From the NCBI GenBank assembly GCA_021014325.1, contig CM037472.1, positions 5,890,001 to 5,954,000 on the forward strand: DNA of 64,000 bases. The letters run 5' to 3'. The translations under genes were made by a program, and so were the position numbers. This stretch comes from Plazaster borealis. Lineage: Eukaryota; Echinodermata; Asteroidea; Forcipulatida; Labidiasteridae. Within the stretch, counting starts at the first letter, position 1. Each line of letters starts with the position of its first letter. Below the pieces are notes generated by a model, which saw only the letters and a list, made by a program, of their open reading frames with translations, made no database searches and was not told the DNA's origin. Below are positions 48,699-61,632 of the stretch, one piece after another.

Positions 48699-49100
48699 AG
48701 GGATTGTATACGTTTGGTAATTGGAACCCACTGTTTGTTTCAATCCTATATAATTGTTGATATATACCATAAAACTAACCTGTGAAAATTTCATTAAAGG
48801 TGGTAGCGTTTTTGAGATATTGCCGAAAATCTGGAGCGGTTATGTCCGCGCAGGAAGAATAATCTGCAATTGGAATACACTATCAGAGAAACGTTTCAAT
48901 GGACAGAAACGCTTCTCAGATTCAATGGTTTTTTTGATAAAAACTGATATCTTTTTCCATAACCACATTACTTCAAAGTGAATTGTTTCTCAACATGCTT
49001 TATACCATCAAAAGCTGCTGTACGGGTAGGCCTACTTCTTACCAAGTAAGTTTTTATTTCCATTAATTGTATGCGTAATAACCAAACGTATACAGACCAT
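48699..49100 (+). mobile_element. TTAA-family element, family A, decayed flanks
   Basis: AGGGATTGTATACG left end; the right end CGTATACAGACCAT and both TTAA sites have point changes. Confidence 0.8.
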
Positions 49101-49347
49101 TTGAAACGAAATGGTGTAAATCTAAGCAACATTCATTCTAGTATTCCTTTACTTCAGAGACACAATTGGGGTTTATATTATTTTTTGTATTTTCCTACAC
49201 TGCAACGGATCACTCCGATAGGTTACATTTTGGATGGAATACAAAATATTATTCGTTAGGCGCTTGAGTAAAAACAGCTGGCTGGTGTTAGCTGTACCAA
49301 AGGTTGTGATACCATGCATTTTGCCTTCGTTTCAAACCAGCTGGGCC

Positions 49348-49490
49348 CAAGTTCATAGAGTTGCTTAAGCAAAAAATAATGCTTAACAATTTTTCTGCTA
49401 AGCAAAAGTAAGCAGGGTACCAGTCACAGATGGTTAAACATGTTTTAGTTGTGCTTAGCTACCTTTCGTGCTTAAGCAGCTCTATGAGTT
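49348..49490. repeat. Family D repeat
   Basis: GGGCCCAAGTTCATAGAG at the left and AAGCAGCTCTATGAG at the right, with AAGCAGGGTACCAGTCACAG inside. Confidence 0.65.
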
Positions 49491-49568
49491 TAAACCAACG
49501 TACATGTATGTCAAAGTATTCTTGCGGGAAAAATATTTAAGTGTTCATGAAATATATTCACCATTTAA

Positions 49569-49932
49569 AGGGTCTGTATACGTTTGGTAATGACTCTAAA
49601 AATGTATAGCAATACAAACTTACTTGGTAAGAAGTACAGCAGCTTTGAGTAGTACAATGCATTTTGATAAACTTTTCACTTTGAAGTACTGCGGTTAATG
49701 GAAAAAGATATCACTTTTTATCCCTGGGTAGCGTTACTGACATTAACATTTTTCAGATTGTGTATTCCAATTGCAGATTATTCTTCCACCGTGGACATAA
49801 CCGCAATATCTCAAAAACGCTACCAACACCTTTTGAAATGAAATGTTCACAGGTTAATTTTATGGTATACATCTACAACTATATAGATTGAAACCCAAAA
49901 TGGGTTCCAACTACCAAACGTATACAGACCCT
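49569..49932 (-). mobile_element. TTAA-flanked element, family A
   Basis: AGGGTCTGTATACG and CGTATACAGACCCT ends, both followed by TTAA. In this copy both ends carry the same CAGACCCT terminus. Confidence 0.85.
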
Positions 49933-50461
49933 TTAAATGAATTATTGAAACGAAATAGAAATTGTAGCTTTTGCGATTGTGGTTGGTATACCGCGAAATA
50001 AGATTGGCATTTTGCACACTCAGCATGACCTAAGATGCACAGTCGTCAATTTGCGGATTGCGAAGGAACGCTTGATAGCTCAACAACACCACCAGAAACG
50101 AATTCCGTAGTGGGAGAAAAAAACTATAAACTTGGAGAGTGACTGATGGCCTTGGTATTTCACGTCACCAGTTAAAGTTAAAGTCGGTATGGACAAATAA
50201 ATACTGCTCAATTGACGGGGAGTGTTTGTTGAGATTGGACTTATTCGATTCCCCCCTCATGAATCTCCCATTGTGAGCTATAGCTAGAGATAGCATTATT
50301 TATATTTATTTATTTATTAATTCTGGTTGTGAAGCTAAGGATTCTCAGAAAAAGCCATGTTTAGAATACAAGGAAGGCAGTTTTAGATCTGGGGGAAAAC
50401 CACAGAGAATTATTCCAGTGAAAACCCAAGCAATAGGTAGGGACTAAAAACCCAGTATAGT

Positions 50462-50540
50462 GCCCCGGTGGGATTTGAACCGGGGTCTTAAAGGTGGAAG
50501 GAAAGATACCACTACGCCAACCCAACCGCCCCATTGTATT
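50462..50540 (-). mobile_element. tRNA-like SINE head, minus strand
   Basis: Reverse complement has TGGCGTAGTGGTATCTTTCC and B-box GGTTCAAATCCCACCGG. The anticodon arm does not fold as a tRNA. Confidence 0.5.
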
Positions 50541-50682
50541 CACTATTGTGGAAATTACTCTTCAGAAATCTTGACATATTATTTTAATTAAATAATGGAA
50601 CATGTATCACCATTGTTATACCTGAGTGTGTATTTTATTATGATTATATAATTTCAAATTCCGGATTTTTTTCTGTAGGCTT

Positions 50683-50855
50683 GTTGACCAATTCACATGA
50701 CGTCATCACACGATAAATCTTGCGTGCGCCGTCTTTTGAGTCGCATAGGCGACGCGCATATACGTGAGGTCAGACGTACCATATTATTGTTGTACATGCA
50801 ATTTGACTCCCAAGATGGCAGATAAGTATCTGCGTGTGACGTCAGTGCAAGGAGG
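50683..50855. repeat. Repeat H, copy 1 (CRE-rich)
   Basis: Shares TGACGTCATCACACGATAAA, CTTTTG, GACTCCCAAGATGGCAGA and AGGTCAAT in order with 63190-63360. Carries two TGACGTCA-like motifs and a CAAGATGGC word. Confidence 0.6.
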
Positions 50856-50959
50856 TCAATGCAGGACACTGCATCTATCTGATAAATTGGTGCACATTAT
50901 TGGGGGACATTTTTTCCTGATTGTTCATCTACGTTTTGTTTAGACAACCGTGCAATTTA

Positions 50960-51090
50960 TTTAGGCCTTGTCCAAGTTGATGACTTCGGCAGTGGCTACG
51001 GCCGGAACGCCGAAAAGTCCTATTCTCCAACGTTATCGTTGCAGCCAAAGCCATAGCCGTAGCTAAAGACGCTTAATTCGAACATGGCTT
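50960..51090. repeat. Repeat J, copy 1
   Basis: GGCCTTGTCCAAGTTGATGA, GTGGCTACGGCCGGA and GCCATAGCCGTAGC. A diverged inverted-end copy is at 54360-54545. Confidence 0.5.
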
Positions 51091-51132
51091 TCGTCTAAAT
51101 TCCTCAATGGTGAGCGCTGAGTGGCCATTTAA

Positions 51133-51524
51133 AGGGTCTGTATACGTTTGGTAATGACTCTGAATATTAATGGCAGTACAAACTTGTAAGAAGTACAGCA
51201 GCTTTGGATAGTATAATGCATTTTGAGAAACTTTTCACTTCAAAGGACTGCGGTTATGGAAAAAGATATCCCTTATAGTATCCCCACAAATTTGAATCTG
51301 AGAAGCGTTCTGAGAAGCGTTACTGCAGTAACGTTTCTCAGATAGTGTATTCCAATTGCAGATTATTCTTCCTGCGTGGACACAATCGCTCCATATTTTC
51401 GGCAATATCTCAAAAGAGCTATCTTTTGAAATGAAATTTTCACAGGTTAATTTTATGGTATATATCTACAACTATAGGGTTGAAATAAACATTGGGTTCC
51501 AATTACCAAACGTATACAATCCCT
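51133..51524 (-). mobile_element. TTAA-flanked element, family A
   Basis: TTAA both sides. Central palindrome (half-arm CTGAGAAGCGTTACTG) present with a partial duplication of its left arm at 51298-51315. Confidence 0.85.
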
Positions 51525-52511
51525 TTAATGCTCCACATCTGACCCTTTGACCCTCCTTGATTTCTGCTGTGGGGGAAGAGTGTCAGAGTGTTGAACATTT
51601 TGGGCTTTCTGATTGAGTCCTCTGTTAGGCCTAATCAGTTGGTGTTGTTATTTATGTTCATGCAATTTTCTGATGAATATATATTTAACCAATTGTAAAT
51701 TCAGGTGCAATTTATTCAATCTGTTGATTGCGATTTGTTTTTGTTAATTTGAAATAGATAAACCGTAAAATTTTGTATAACAAGTAGCAGCTAATAATAA
51801 TTGGTACCAAAGGTATAGACGGGTTTTTATTTTTGGCAGATCTGGTCAATCATTACGCGACATTCGATGTTTTCCATGTTGTGGTAAACAGTCAACTCTT
51901 CTGAGATTAAAGAATAATGAAAAGTAACTTTCAATGCCAAATTGAATTACAGGCACCAGCGCCTCTGTTGTTTTTATAACCGACTCACAAGATTGTTAAG
52001 AAAATATGAACCTCGATGAACCTCAGAGAATGCTATGCTACTTTCAAGTCAGGAAGAGAGAGTGCCAAAACGTGGCACGCCCCAAGGCCCTGAGCAGACC
52101 ACGTCTTGTTGGACTTGGCTTCTCACTCAGGGCCAAAAATATATTGATACACATTCCACACAATCTCTATGGGGAATTTCGAGCCCATTTTTTCAGTCAT
52201 TGTTGATTTAGGTGTTTCGGACGTAAACATTGTGGCAGCATGGTGGTTATTGGTGTCTAATATATATTATGCGGTTCTGTGAGGGGAGATGAGTTGGACG
52301 CAGGGGGTTGTCGGGTGTCTAAATTTGTCTTGTGATGAGCACAGTACATAAAATAATTGTCCACCCCCTTCCTTTTAATTGTACGTCTTTCACGAGTCGT
52401 GGATAACTGTCTGTTCCCTGCGCTAGTATTACGAAACACGTCTTATATGAGTGTGGATTGCGATGATATGGTTATAGTCTACTTGTAAACCGCCAGACAT
52501 CTGAAGCTTAA

Positions 52512-52874
52512 AGGTATCGTACACGTTTGGTAATTACTCAAAACAAATATTAGCATGAAACTTACTTGGTAACAAGCAACGGAGAGCTGTTGATAGTATA
52601 AAACATTGTGAGAAACGACTCCCTCTGGAGTAACGTAGTTTTTGAGAAAGAGGTAATTTCTCACTAAAATAATAACAACTTCTTGCAGAAGTTTTTATTC
52701 CTATCTGAAAGCACACAAATTTGTACAACAAGAGTGTTTTTCTTTCATAATTTTCTTGCAACTTCGATGACCAATTGAGCCCAAATTTTCACAGGCTTGT
52801 TATTTTATGCATATGTTGGGATACACCAAGTGAGAACACTGGTCTTTGACAATTTCAAAACGTGTTCAGTGCCT
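52512..52874 (-). mobile_element. TTAA-flanked element, family B
   Basis: TTAA both sides; AGGTATCGTACACG left end, CGTGTTCAGTGCCT right end. Confidence 0.87.
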
Positions 52875-53399
52875 TTAAGAACCGCACAATATTCAACCTC
52901 AGTTGCTATTTTATTAAATCATTATGAAAACTGCGGGAGTCTTTAGGCTATGCTTATATATAATGTATCCTGAGCTAACAATAACACAGTCGAGCCTTTT
53001 AAAGGGAATAGGAGAATAGATGCAGTCAATGTTTCCCCCAAGCAATAGGTCGATCCTTGCATGGCCTCCTGATCGCCCTCTCAGTAGACCACTGCTACAT
53101 TCCCCGCATGCTGTCACGTACTTGACAGCCGGATGCTGGCCGGGCGTACCGCTCAGTCGCCCCCGCTGACTGCTCGCTCTGGTCCCGCCGTTTGATATAT
53201 GGCATCAGCGTATATCAAGCGGAAATCGAAATGAGACACTTTTTTTATTGTATATAGGAAATGGTCCAGAAAAACAGTAAATTATTACTGGCTGTGGAAT
53301 ATAGAAAGACAGATATGACGAGTCCCATAGGTCTGAAAGCGTTAAAGCTGTAGGACAAACGGGATGCCTATATAAATAATGGCTCTTGAAAACATTTGG

Positions 53400-53588
53400 T
53401 GCTCGATATGTGGCATGGTGTGCCCCCTCTTATTGTGTCTTCATTTTGTGACCTCAACTCTTTGTGGCCTCAATTATTTAGAGGATATTAGGGGGTGGTA
53501 CTACTGTACATGTACAAGAGGAAAGGAGTGTGTTAGATGGGAACCCCACCGTTGGGGGACACCCTCCACTACATATCGGGCAAGGTAT
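53400..53588 (+). mobile_element. Family F inverted-repeat element, copy 3
   Basis: GCTCGATATGTGGCATGGTG left, ATATCGGGCAAGGTATA right, TTTAGAGGATATTAGGG inside. Confidence 0.6.
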
Positions 53589-55036
53589 ATTTGAAAAGGT
53601 TTTAGCCCTTGTTCTTCTGAAATAAAATCCGCGTACGAAATGATGGTTTGAGGCCTGAATTGTGGCACAAGTCAGGCCTCAAACAAATTGTAGGGTTTAA
53701 ACCTAAAGTTGTGGCGTGTAAAATGGACTACTACCGAGTCCAAATAAACCCCTTGCACATGACGTCACAGCCCTAACAGCGCCCTCACTGAAGACCTATC
53801 ATTGGCCGAGAGTTGTGCGCGGCACGACGTACACGCGTGCACGTTTCCATTGTTTGATCTCGGCAATGGCGGCCAATGCAAGGGGTCAGTACATGTATAC
53901 TGAAGGATTTCGAATAATGTCAAAACAGTGACGGCAGTCGGTTAGAGTTCGTTGTCACAGGTCTTTGTCTTGTTTTCGATGAAATCCAATCACCAGTGTT
54001 GCACAATAGTATTGCCGTGCACATTCGGTTTCCACACAGTTGGTCTCCACAAATAAACACAGCAGGCTGAGGTTAACTTTCGGGGAGTGCGCGATTGAAA
54101 GAAATATTATTCATTTACATCAGTAGGACATTCACATTGTTTATTTTGACTAACCGAATTCGGACAGTGTTTATGCCTAAATATGGAAACAAAAAAACAG
54201 TGTGAAATTCCATAAATATTTGGTGAAAAATCACGGTGTTTTAACTTTGAGATGTGACTCTGAATATTTCAAAATTGTGTGTGAATTATTTAGTCTTTAA
54301 ATAACAAAATATTGGATTTTGAACCACCTATTTCTCCAGCGTGTTGTCTTGTTTTACTGTATGAATTAAAGCTAACGGCCGAATCGACGGCTTCGAAAGT
54401 GGCTATGGCCGGATCGCTCAAAGTAACTATTGTTCAACATTCAAGCCGCTGCACCCAACAGCCATTTATGATAGACACCAGCCGTAGCCAACAGCCGTAG
54501 GCGTAGACGAAGTCACTGGATTCGGACACAGTCCAAGACTCTCCATGGGTTTTGTATACCCGATGTAACTGCTGTAATAATGTTAACTGAACTTGAAGAA
54601 AAAAATATTTTCGTGTTGGCACTTACATAGTCACTTATGCAGTACACAATAACATTATTAGAAGCACCGTCGCTTTTGAAAAATCTCTTCCAAACATACA
54701 TCAATGATTTCTATCAATGTGAGGACTTTCCTTTGTGCCTTTACTTAACACTCCCCATGCGAGGACACATTACATACAAAGGATTCCAATGTGAGCACAG
54801 CATTGTTCCTTTAGTTCCTTTGTTCTGCTGTCCCCACTCTGCTGACAATACCTTGACTGCTGTGCGGTATTGTCTGTTAGTGCATATCTACACTTCGTAT
54901 GCACTTTCAAATGGAATTTCACAGTGTGGAGGGTTTGCAAGATCACAACATTGTTAATTTGCTAAAGGCACGCTTGCCAAAATTAGGCTACCAACAAATG
55001 CAAAGCCATACAAATTGTTTGTTACCGGTACTTTAA

Positions 55037-55206
55037 AGGGACACGTTGCCTTGGATCGGGCGAGTTGGTCTATAAAAAGCATTTGTAACCGTTTGTTATA
55101 AAATGCATATGGTTAGAAAGATATTTTAAAAGTAGAATACAATGATCCACACAAATTTGTCTCGAAATTGCGGACCAACTCGTCCGATCCAAGGCAACGT
55201 GTTCCT
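55037..55206. mobile_element. TTAA-flanked element, family C (170 bp)
   Basis: TTAA both sides. Inverted repeats of about 28 bp, AGGGACACGTTGCCTTGGAT and its counterpart ATCCAAGGCAACGTG, continuing through the ACTCGTCCG word. The inner part is AT-rich. Confidence 0.85.
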
Positions 55207-55214
55207 TTAATATC

Positions 55215-57075
55215 CATGCCACATCTTTTTTTAGGAGTTCAATTTGTTAAGCAATAATTTGATGCTTTGACAGAATTAAGAGAACTGCCGATTCTTTTAA
55301 AGGATATTTACTCTAGTCAGTTTTGCTGTTCTATTCTGAACTGACAAGTGCTCAATCTAATCTGTAAGGCTGGTCGTAATTGGACATTATTAAATATTTG
55401 GTCCAGCCGAGTTTACTTTGCCTCGATCTTTTGTATTCCCACTTTCTCGCCACTTTTCGTTTACTGATGGCAGGTTGTCTTGGTTATATCAAGCCTCCGG
55501 ATCGGTCGACCTTGTTCAAAGCCTTTCTTAAAAATATTCTTGTAGAAAGAAATAACCGCCCCTCTGTAGGTCCATCACTCAGCCTCCATGAAAATGCAAC
55601 TATAAGTATATGAGCAAAACCGCTCCGAGGTATTTCGAGAGCATTTATAGCTACGCAGTCACTCTAACAATCAACTCCCGGAGTTTAGGGGCTTTTTTTT
55701 AACGAACAACAAGGTTACTTAATCCCGGTAGTTTTCCCCTTCAGCCGGAGGAACTACTTCTTCCAACAAAACAAGACTTTGAACATTTCACCTTTCGCCA
55801 GGAAGACGATCTGAAGAAAGAGATCTTAAGAAAGAAAAATAAATAACCAACACTGTACAATTTAGGTTAAACAGTCACACTCGACGTAATTACCAATAAG
55901 TCTTTTGTACAATTAAGGTATATTGTTCGTATAATATAATGAGCACTCAGTCGATGAAATTCTTACCTCAGTTTTGCAAAACAAATTGTGACATTAATCA
56001 TTGTTAGCAATGTTGGAGTCATTGTTTAGATCCAGTGTTAAATCATGGTGGCGACCAGCTTTAGTGTTGACCTAAAAGGGCCGAGGCCCAGCAAGTAGCC
56101 AGACAAAAATAATTAGGTCTACCTTCGGGTGGCAAGGCTCTTGTATTAACTGTAACATAGTAGTCACAGGTTTACCCCGTTTAAAAAAGGAACTTTAGCA
56201 TGTTTTTAAAAAGCAGCACTATTTTTAACTTCGACAAGAACACTGAAATTTAGTCCCTTTTTAATTATTGGACCATACAAGAACTATAACACTTCAAATT
56301 TAGGATAGATCAAGATAGATAGAATATAAACATTTCGTAGAAAAATGAAATATAAAGTATCTTTTCGTGTAAATCGTCGTTAATTAAGGTTTGAAGATTG
56401 TTTGAAAATGGTAGCATACCGGTATGCTATAGAGAATCTTGGAGTTAGCAACAAATTTTTCTCTTCGTAATCGGGCTGAGGGAATGAATTTAATGTAAGA
56501 TAAACCAGAATCTTTGTGCATTCCTTTGTCCAATTTTTGTGGCTTTTATTTGGAGGGGGTGGGGGGGGTCCCAAGACTTTTAGGAAAATCAGAGGAGCGT
56601 CAAAGATAAATCTCATATAAATACAACGTGTCCGTGCGTGCACCACTATCAGGGCGCATTATTAATGCTGTTCGTCTGCTGCTACGGTGACCTCGTGTGA
56701 GGCGAACGTCCGTCTCGCTCGATCCTAACGGTCTGATTGTAAATGGAATGTACGGGCACGCGCCGTCTTGCCCCCTGACTTCCCTCTATTCACTTATCAG
56801 TTGTTTTGGAGGTGTTAGTCTGTTTGTCTTAGTCTTTCATCCAAGACGTAAATCACCTGTTGACCTCTCCTCTCATGTAGTCTGGATTTGGAAATGTGGC
56901 ATTGAAGATCGTCCCTGTGTTGCGTTATGAATATATATCAAATCGTAATGTGCTTCCCCATGTGTAGACAGATATTGCTCACAATAATAAATACTAAGAC
57001 ATAGGCTTATCTCGCCTTGAATCCCCAAATGACTGTGCTACAAATATTTGTTATGGGAGATAATATATTCACCAT
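55215..57075. other. Gene-free stretch
   Basis: Unique AT-rich sequence with a G-run at 56554-56570. No exon with recognisable domain and good splice sites was found. Confidence 0.3.
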
Positions 57076-57079
57076 TTAA

Positions 57080-58994
57080 AGGGTCTGTACGTTTGGTAAT
57101 GACTCTGAAAATTAATGGCAATAAAAACTTACTTGGTAAGAAGTGCAGCAGCTTTGGATATTATATTGCATTTTGAGAAACTTTTCACTTGGAAATACTG
57201 CGGTTAAGGAAAAAGATATCACTCTTGATCCCACAAAATTTGAGTCTGAGAAGCGTTACTGCAGTAACGTTTCTCAGTGTGCATTCCAATGCAGGTTATT
57301 CTTCCTGCGTGGACATAACCGCTCCAGATTTTCGACATCTCAAAAACGCTACCCACCTTTTGAAATGAAATTTCCACAGGAGAGTTCTATGGTATATATA
57401 CACAACTATATAGGATTGAAACAAACAATGGGTTCCAACTACCAAACGTATACAGACCTAGCCTTGATCAAGGCAGTCGCATTTTTCACTCCAAAAAAGA
57501 CGCCGTAAACACACCCGTATACACTGTGCGTAATGTGTGTATCACGTCGCACGACCCCCGTACACACACTGTGCGCAGGTCATCCGCACTCGTACCACTC
57601 TCCGCATGCGGAGGCCGTCAGGCCGACAGCCTTGACGGGTCTGTAACTTCCGGGTTTAATGTGTTTCTTGATATTTTCGTCCAATATTGGACGAAAATGG
57701 GGGGGGGCTCTCGGATATGCTAGTATGCAGCTCATGAATATTTAAATATTTCGTCAGACCTATTGCAGACAACGCAGGATGGGAAGCAAATGAATTATTC
57801 ATTTTGACGTCCAATCACGAGCTTCTCTCACTATGACCTTTGTACCATATCATGCTTGCTGTATGTGATGCGATGTGAGTACATGTAGTTACCGACTTAA
57901 TGGCGTTTGTGTGTAGCATTGTCTCAGCCATTTTGGACCGGTAATCTGCGAGGCTGGTCAGTCAGCTCACAAGTGCTGAACCCGGGCGCGGCCCCTGGAG
58001 CTTTATGCGCTGCATGCACTCAAGTTTCCTCATTGGACTACCCTGATCATTCGCCATTCTTTTGGTTATTAATTCTGGAGTTGATGTAGTTTCTGTATCT
58101 GTGTTTTCCTGACATGTCCTCTCGAAGTCCGACTCTGTGCAGCCACTCACACCGTCTTCATTGAATTGTTCTCAGACAGGGTCTTAATTGCTGAACAAAA
58201 ATTGACGGGATACAGCCACACATGATACATGTGAAATAGATTTTTAGCTACCCTGTTCTAGTGAGTGTACTTGGGAAATTTGGTGTTAGGCAGCTCTTTC
58301 TTTAGCTATGTGCCTTCATAAAAACAATCAACAATGGTAGTTTATTTAGGTCTTTGTTTTGTATATTTTTACCCCCAATGAATGCACCAACAATGATTAA
58401 ATCACTGTTTAATGATGCAAGATGGAGACAGGAGATGGTCAATCGGGCCTTACGTCATTACAAAAACAAATCAGAAAAGGGTCTTCCTGCTGGAAAATGC
58501 TGTATGTAATGTATGTTACAAATTGATCCACGCAACCTCATTTGTTTAATTCCTGCCACCATGCCCTCATTGTCTCGCTCAGCTGAGGAGAATACGCAAC
58601 ATTTTCAGATAGATATTATTATAACAAATTATTCCCAAATTCAAACCGGCGCGCCAGTGCAGTAGCCACATCTGGATACTCCATGCATATTCATAAGAAT
58701 GAGTAAACAAGACTTCCGCCACTGACCAATGGGGTCTCGCCTTTCGCGCGCATTATAGTAATGAGTCATTGGCTTCGAGACTGAAACGTCAAGGCGTTGA
58801 TTTGGTGAGTGGCGCATACAGCTCACACGAGCGCGCGAATACCGTACTGCACACACAGACACCATGCACACAGCTCGGGCGGGTTGGTAGCTCGGGTGGG
58901 TAGCGCGGCGCAAATAAAATAAAAATGACTAAGAAACAATAAAATTAAATTGAGAAAAAACTCCAACGCCTTGATCAAGGCTAATACAGACCCT
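57080..58994 (-). mobile_element. TTAA-flanked family A element split by a 1525-bp insertion
   Basis: Left end AGGGTCTGTACG after TTAA at 57076. The element reads to ATACAGACC (57450-57458), then the insert 57459-58983, then ATACAGACC again (58984-58992) and CT before TTAA. The family A part is otherwise normal. Confidence 0.85.
57459..58983. mobile_element. 1525-bp DNA element with a 9-bp target duplication
   Basis: Both ends are TAGCCTTGATCAAGGC in inverted orientation, flanked by perfect direct repeats ATACAGACC. Each terminal repeat holds a self-complementary GCCTTGATCAAGGC. A 9-bp duplication is usual for Mutator-like elements. No transposase frame is seen, so it is non-autonomous. It contains a short perfect palindrome (half-arm TTTTCGTCCAATA) near 57672. 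Confidence 0.85.
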
Positions 58995-59873
58995 TTAAAA
59001 GTCTTTTGTTAAATTTGGATGTCCAGTTACTGTCACTGATTTTCAGCTTCAAAACGGATGTTCTGTATGGTAATATTAGAGCTTGAAAGACATCCAAAAT
59101 AATTCACGCAATTTTCATTTTCATTAAAAAAATGGTTGCCGTTCAGGCGTCGGCTGTGCTATACAAAAGACGCCAAAGGTCAATGAGATGCTGATACATT
59201 TAGACTAACTGGTTCACAGTTATTTGAAAATCAACAAAGCCTGAAGAAGACATTCCATTTGGAATGCATGAGGGTTTGCGTCATGGGATTTAGACATGCC
59301 AAATCGTATCGGCGAAATATTTGTTTAAATATATCAAGTACCCTTTTGACGGAAAGTTGTCTTATCACTACCTTCGTGTCATCAAATTTGAGTGATTTGG
59401 CCCTTGTGGTATCAAGCGCCATGACGTCATAGAAAACAAAATTATCTTGGGATGACGTCATATAAAGTGCAACCATCGATTCACTTCTAATCTTTTGCAT
59501 CTGTGAGTTATAATTATAGAGAGAAACGTTTGGCGTGCTCATTTCCCCGGCAAAGGTTTGCAAGAATGTGACAAGAAAATGCTCTCTCTGTAAACAAGTG
59601 TGGCGATGTGTGGTTTACCGATCACGGGCTGCAAGAAACATCGTTAGGGCCTTGTCACGTACGCGGTAACTTTAATAGGTAACTTGGAGGCAACCAACTG
59701 TAGTGTATGCTACAGGCACACATTGCGTAGCTCATGGGTAATCTTTCAAACAATGTCTTACGATCCCCACAAAAATTATGTGAACATTCAAATGTGAATG
59801 CCTCGATCTTCTTTAATGGAGGTTGCCTGGGAACTGATTGCCTATAAATTGCCTCGCGTGACATGGCCCTTAA

Positions 59874-60405
59874 AGGGATTGTATTCGTTTGGTAATTGGA
59901 ACCCACTGTTTGTTTCAATCCTATATAGTTGTAGATATATACCATAAAATTAACCTGTGAAAATTTCATTCAGAAGGTGGTAGCGTTTTTGAGATATTGC
60001 CAAAAATCTGGAGCAGTTATGTCCACGCAGGAAGAATAATCTGCAATTGGAATACACAATCTGAGAAGCGTTACTGCAGTAACGCTTCTCAGATTCAAAT
60101 TTTGGGGAAAAGTGACATATTTTTCTATAACCGCAGTACTTCGAGGTGAAAAGTTTCTCAAAACGCATTTTAACTATCCAAAGCTGCTGTACTCATTATT
60201 GGTTTATTAAAAACATTCAAACATCGCAGCAAAAGGCTGAGTTGCGTTAAAAATACAGCAAGAGTTACATAAAAATAGATTAAAGTAACAATAGACAAGA
60301 TAACCAAAAATATACAATGAAATATACATTTTTATACAACTTCTTACCAAGTAAGTTTTTATTGCCACCAATTTTCAGAGTAATTACCAAACGTATACAG
60401 ACCCT
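59874..60405 (+). mobile_element. TTAA-flanked family A element with an inner insertion
   Basis: TTAA both sides. The central palindrome at 60061-60092 is perfect (half-arm CTGAGAAGCGTTACTG). About 150 bp of AT-rich foreign sequence at roughly 60193-60342 interrupts the right half. Confidence 0.87.
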
Positions 60406-61436
60406 TTAAGTACACGTACATTTTTTAGACTATAACACATTTTCATCAACTTTCCTGTGGTACTTGAGGGTAAATCTGGAATTTGCTGTTACGAAAACTA
60501 CCAAAAATTGTCATGGTTTGTCTATTTAATGTACAGAAGATACACATTTACCTCGGCTTGGATTGAATTGATCTATTATTATGCGCGTACGACCCTGGAA
60601 TGTAAGTGACGTGTACAATGATAATGTGTCCATTACATGGAGGTATGTTTGTGCAGCGGTTCCTACCACGCATAATGTGATAGACAATGGAGACTCAACA
60701 TTCACGAGGTAGACTATAAATCTACACAGGAAAATTGATTGATGATAGAGTATTTGTTTGTAACTGCTGGCCCTGTTACCTTGAATTACCATGACAAAAT
60801 GGTTGAGTTGTTTGCGTGTCTTTGTTTATACGTTCCTTGTAGCCCTAAAGCATGGTTGCTAACCAGTGGTGCTCACAGGGTCGGCCATTTTGTACTTTCA
60901 GCCTCGGTTTAGATTACGTATATAGCTTCTGTTGAAGTATGCTAAATGGGTGAAGATACATGTTAAAGATCTCCACACACTCTCAACTTGTCTTGATAAG
61001 AATGAAGAATGATAACTGTAGGAAAACTGTCCAAGACGGACGTGACTTCCTCTGTCAGAACCACAAACCTAATGACATATTTCAAATTTCAATTGCACGT
61101 GCTAAAACTACTCAAAATTTGGACTGGAAATAATTGCTTGCCTGATAATAAACAGTCATTTTTGTGCGTGAGTAGTTCGTCCACGCAGTCTTCCATCTTC
61201 TAGGTGCTAAAGGGAGCGATCGTAAAAGCCAGGGTAATATAAATTATTAGCATTTTATCATCTCGAAAGAAAATGAGAGCTGTGCTGAACATTAAGAATT
61301 AATTCAGGACGTATTAAAAGGATGATTTACTGTGAGTGAAATAGCTTCTTAAGTATGGTGTGTAGCTAAAAATGTTGAATTGATGACGTAAACCGACAGA
61401 ATAGTCCAACGTGTTACGGTCTTTCCATGACGATCT

Positions 61437-61632
61437 GGGCCCAATTTCATAAAGCTGTTTAGCAGAAAATTCTGCTCAGCAAATTTCTTTGCTATGCAAG
61501 AAACGAGTGGGGTTACCAGTCACAGCAATGGTAACTGTATGGTATGTTGGCAGATAACCTATTTTTCTTCAGCAATAGTTTTCTGTGCTTAGCAAGTTTT
61601 TGTGCTTACATGCTTTATGAAATTGGGCCCTA
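61437..61632. repeat. Family D repeat with inverted ends
   Basis: GGGCCCAATTTCATAAAG at the left and CTTTATGAAATTGGGCCC at the right are exact inverted repeats. Inner words AGCAGAAAATTCTGCT and GGTTACCAGTCACAG are family D. Confidence 0.75.

Noticed and set aside
52006..52206. 66-codon frame with basic residues
   Set aside because: It overlaps short inverted words (GCCCTGAG...CTCAGGGC) typical of repeats; no splice or domain support.
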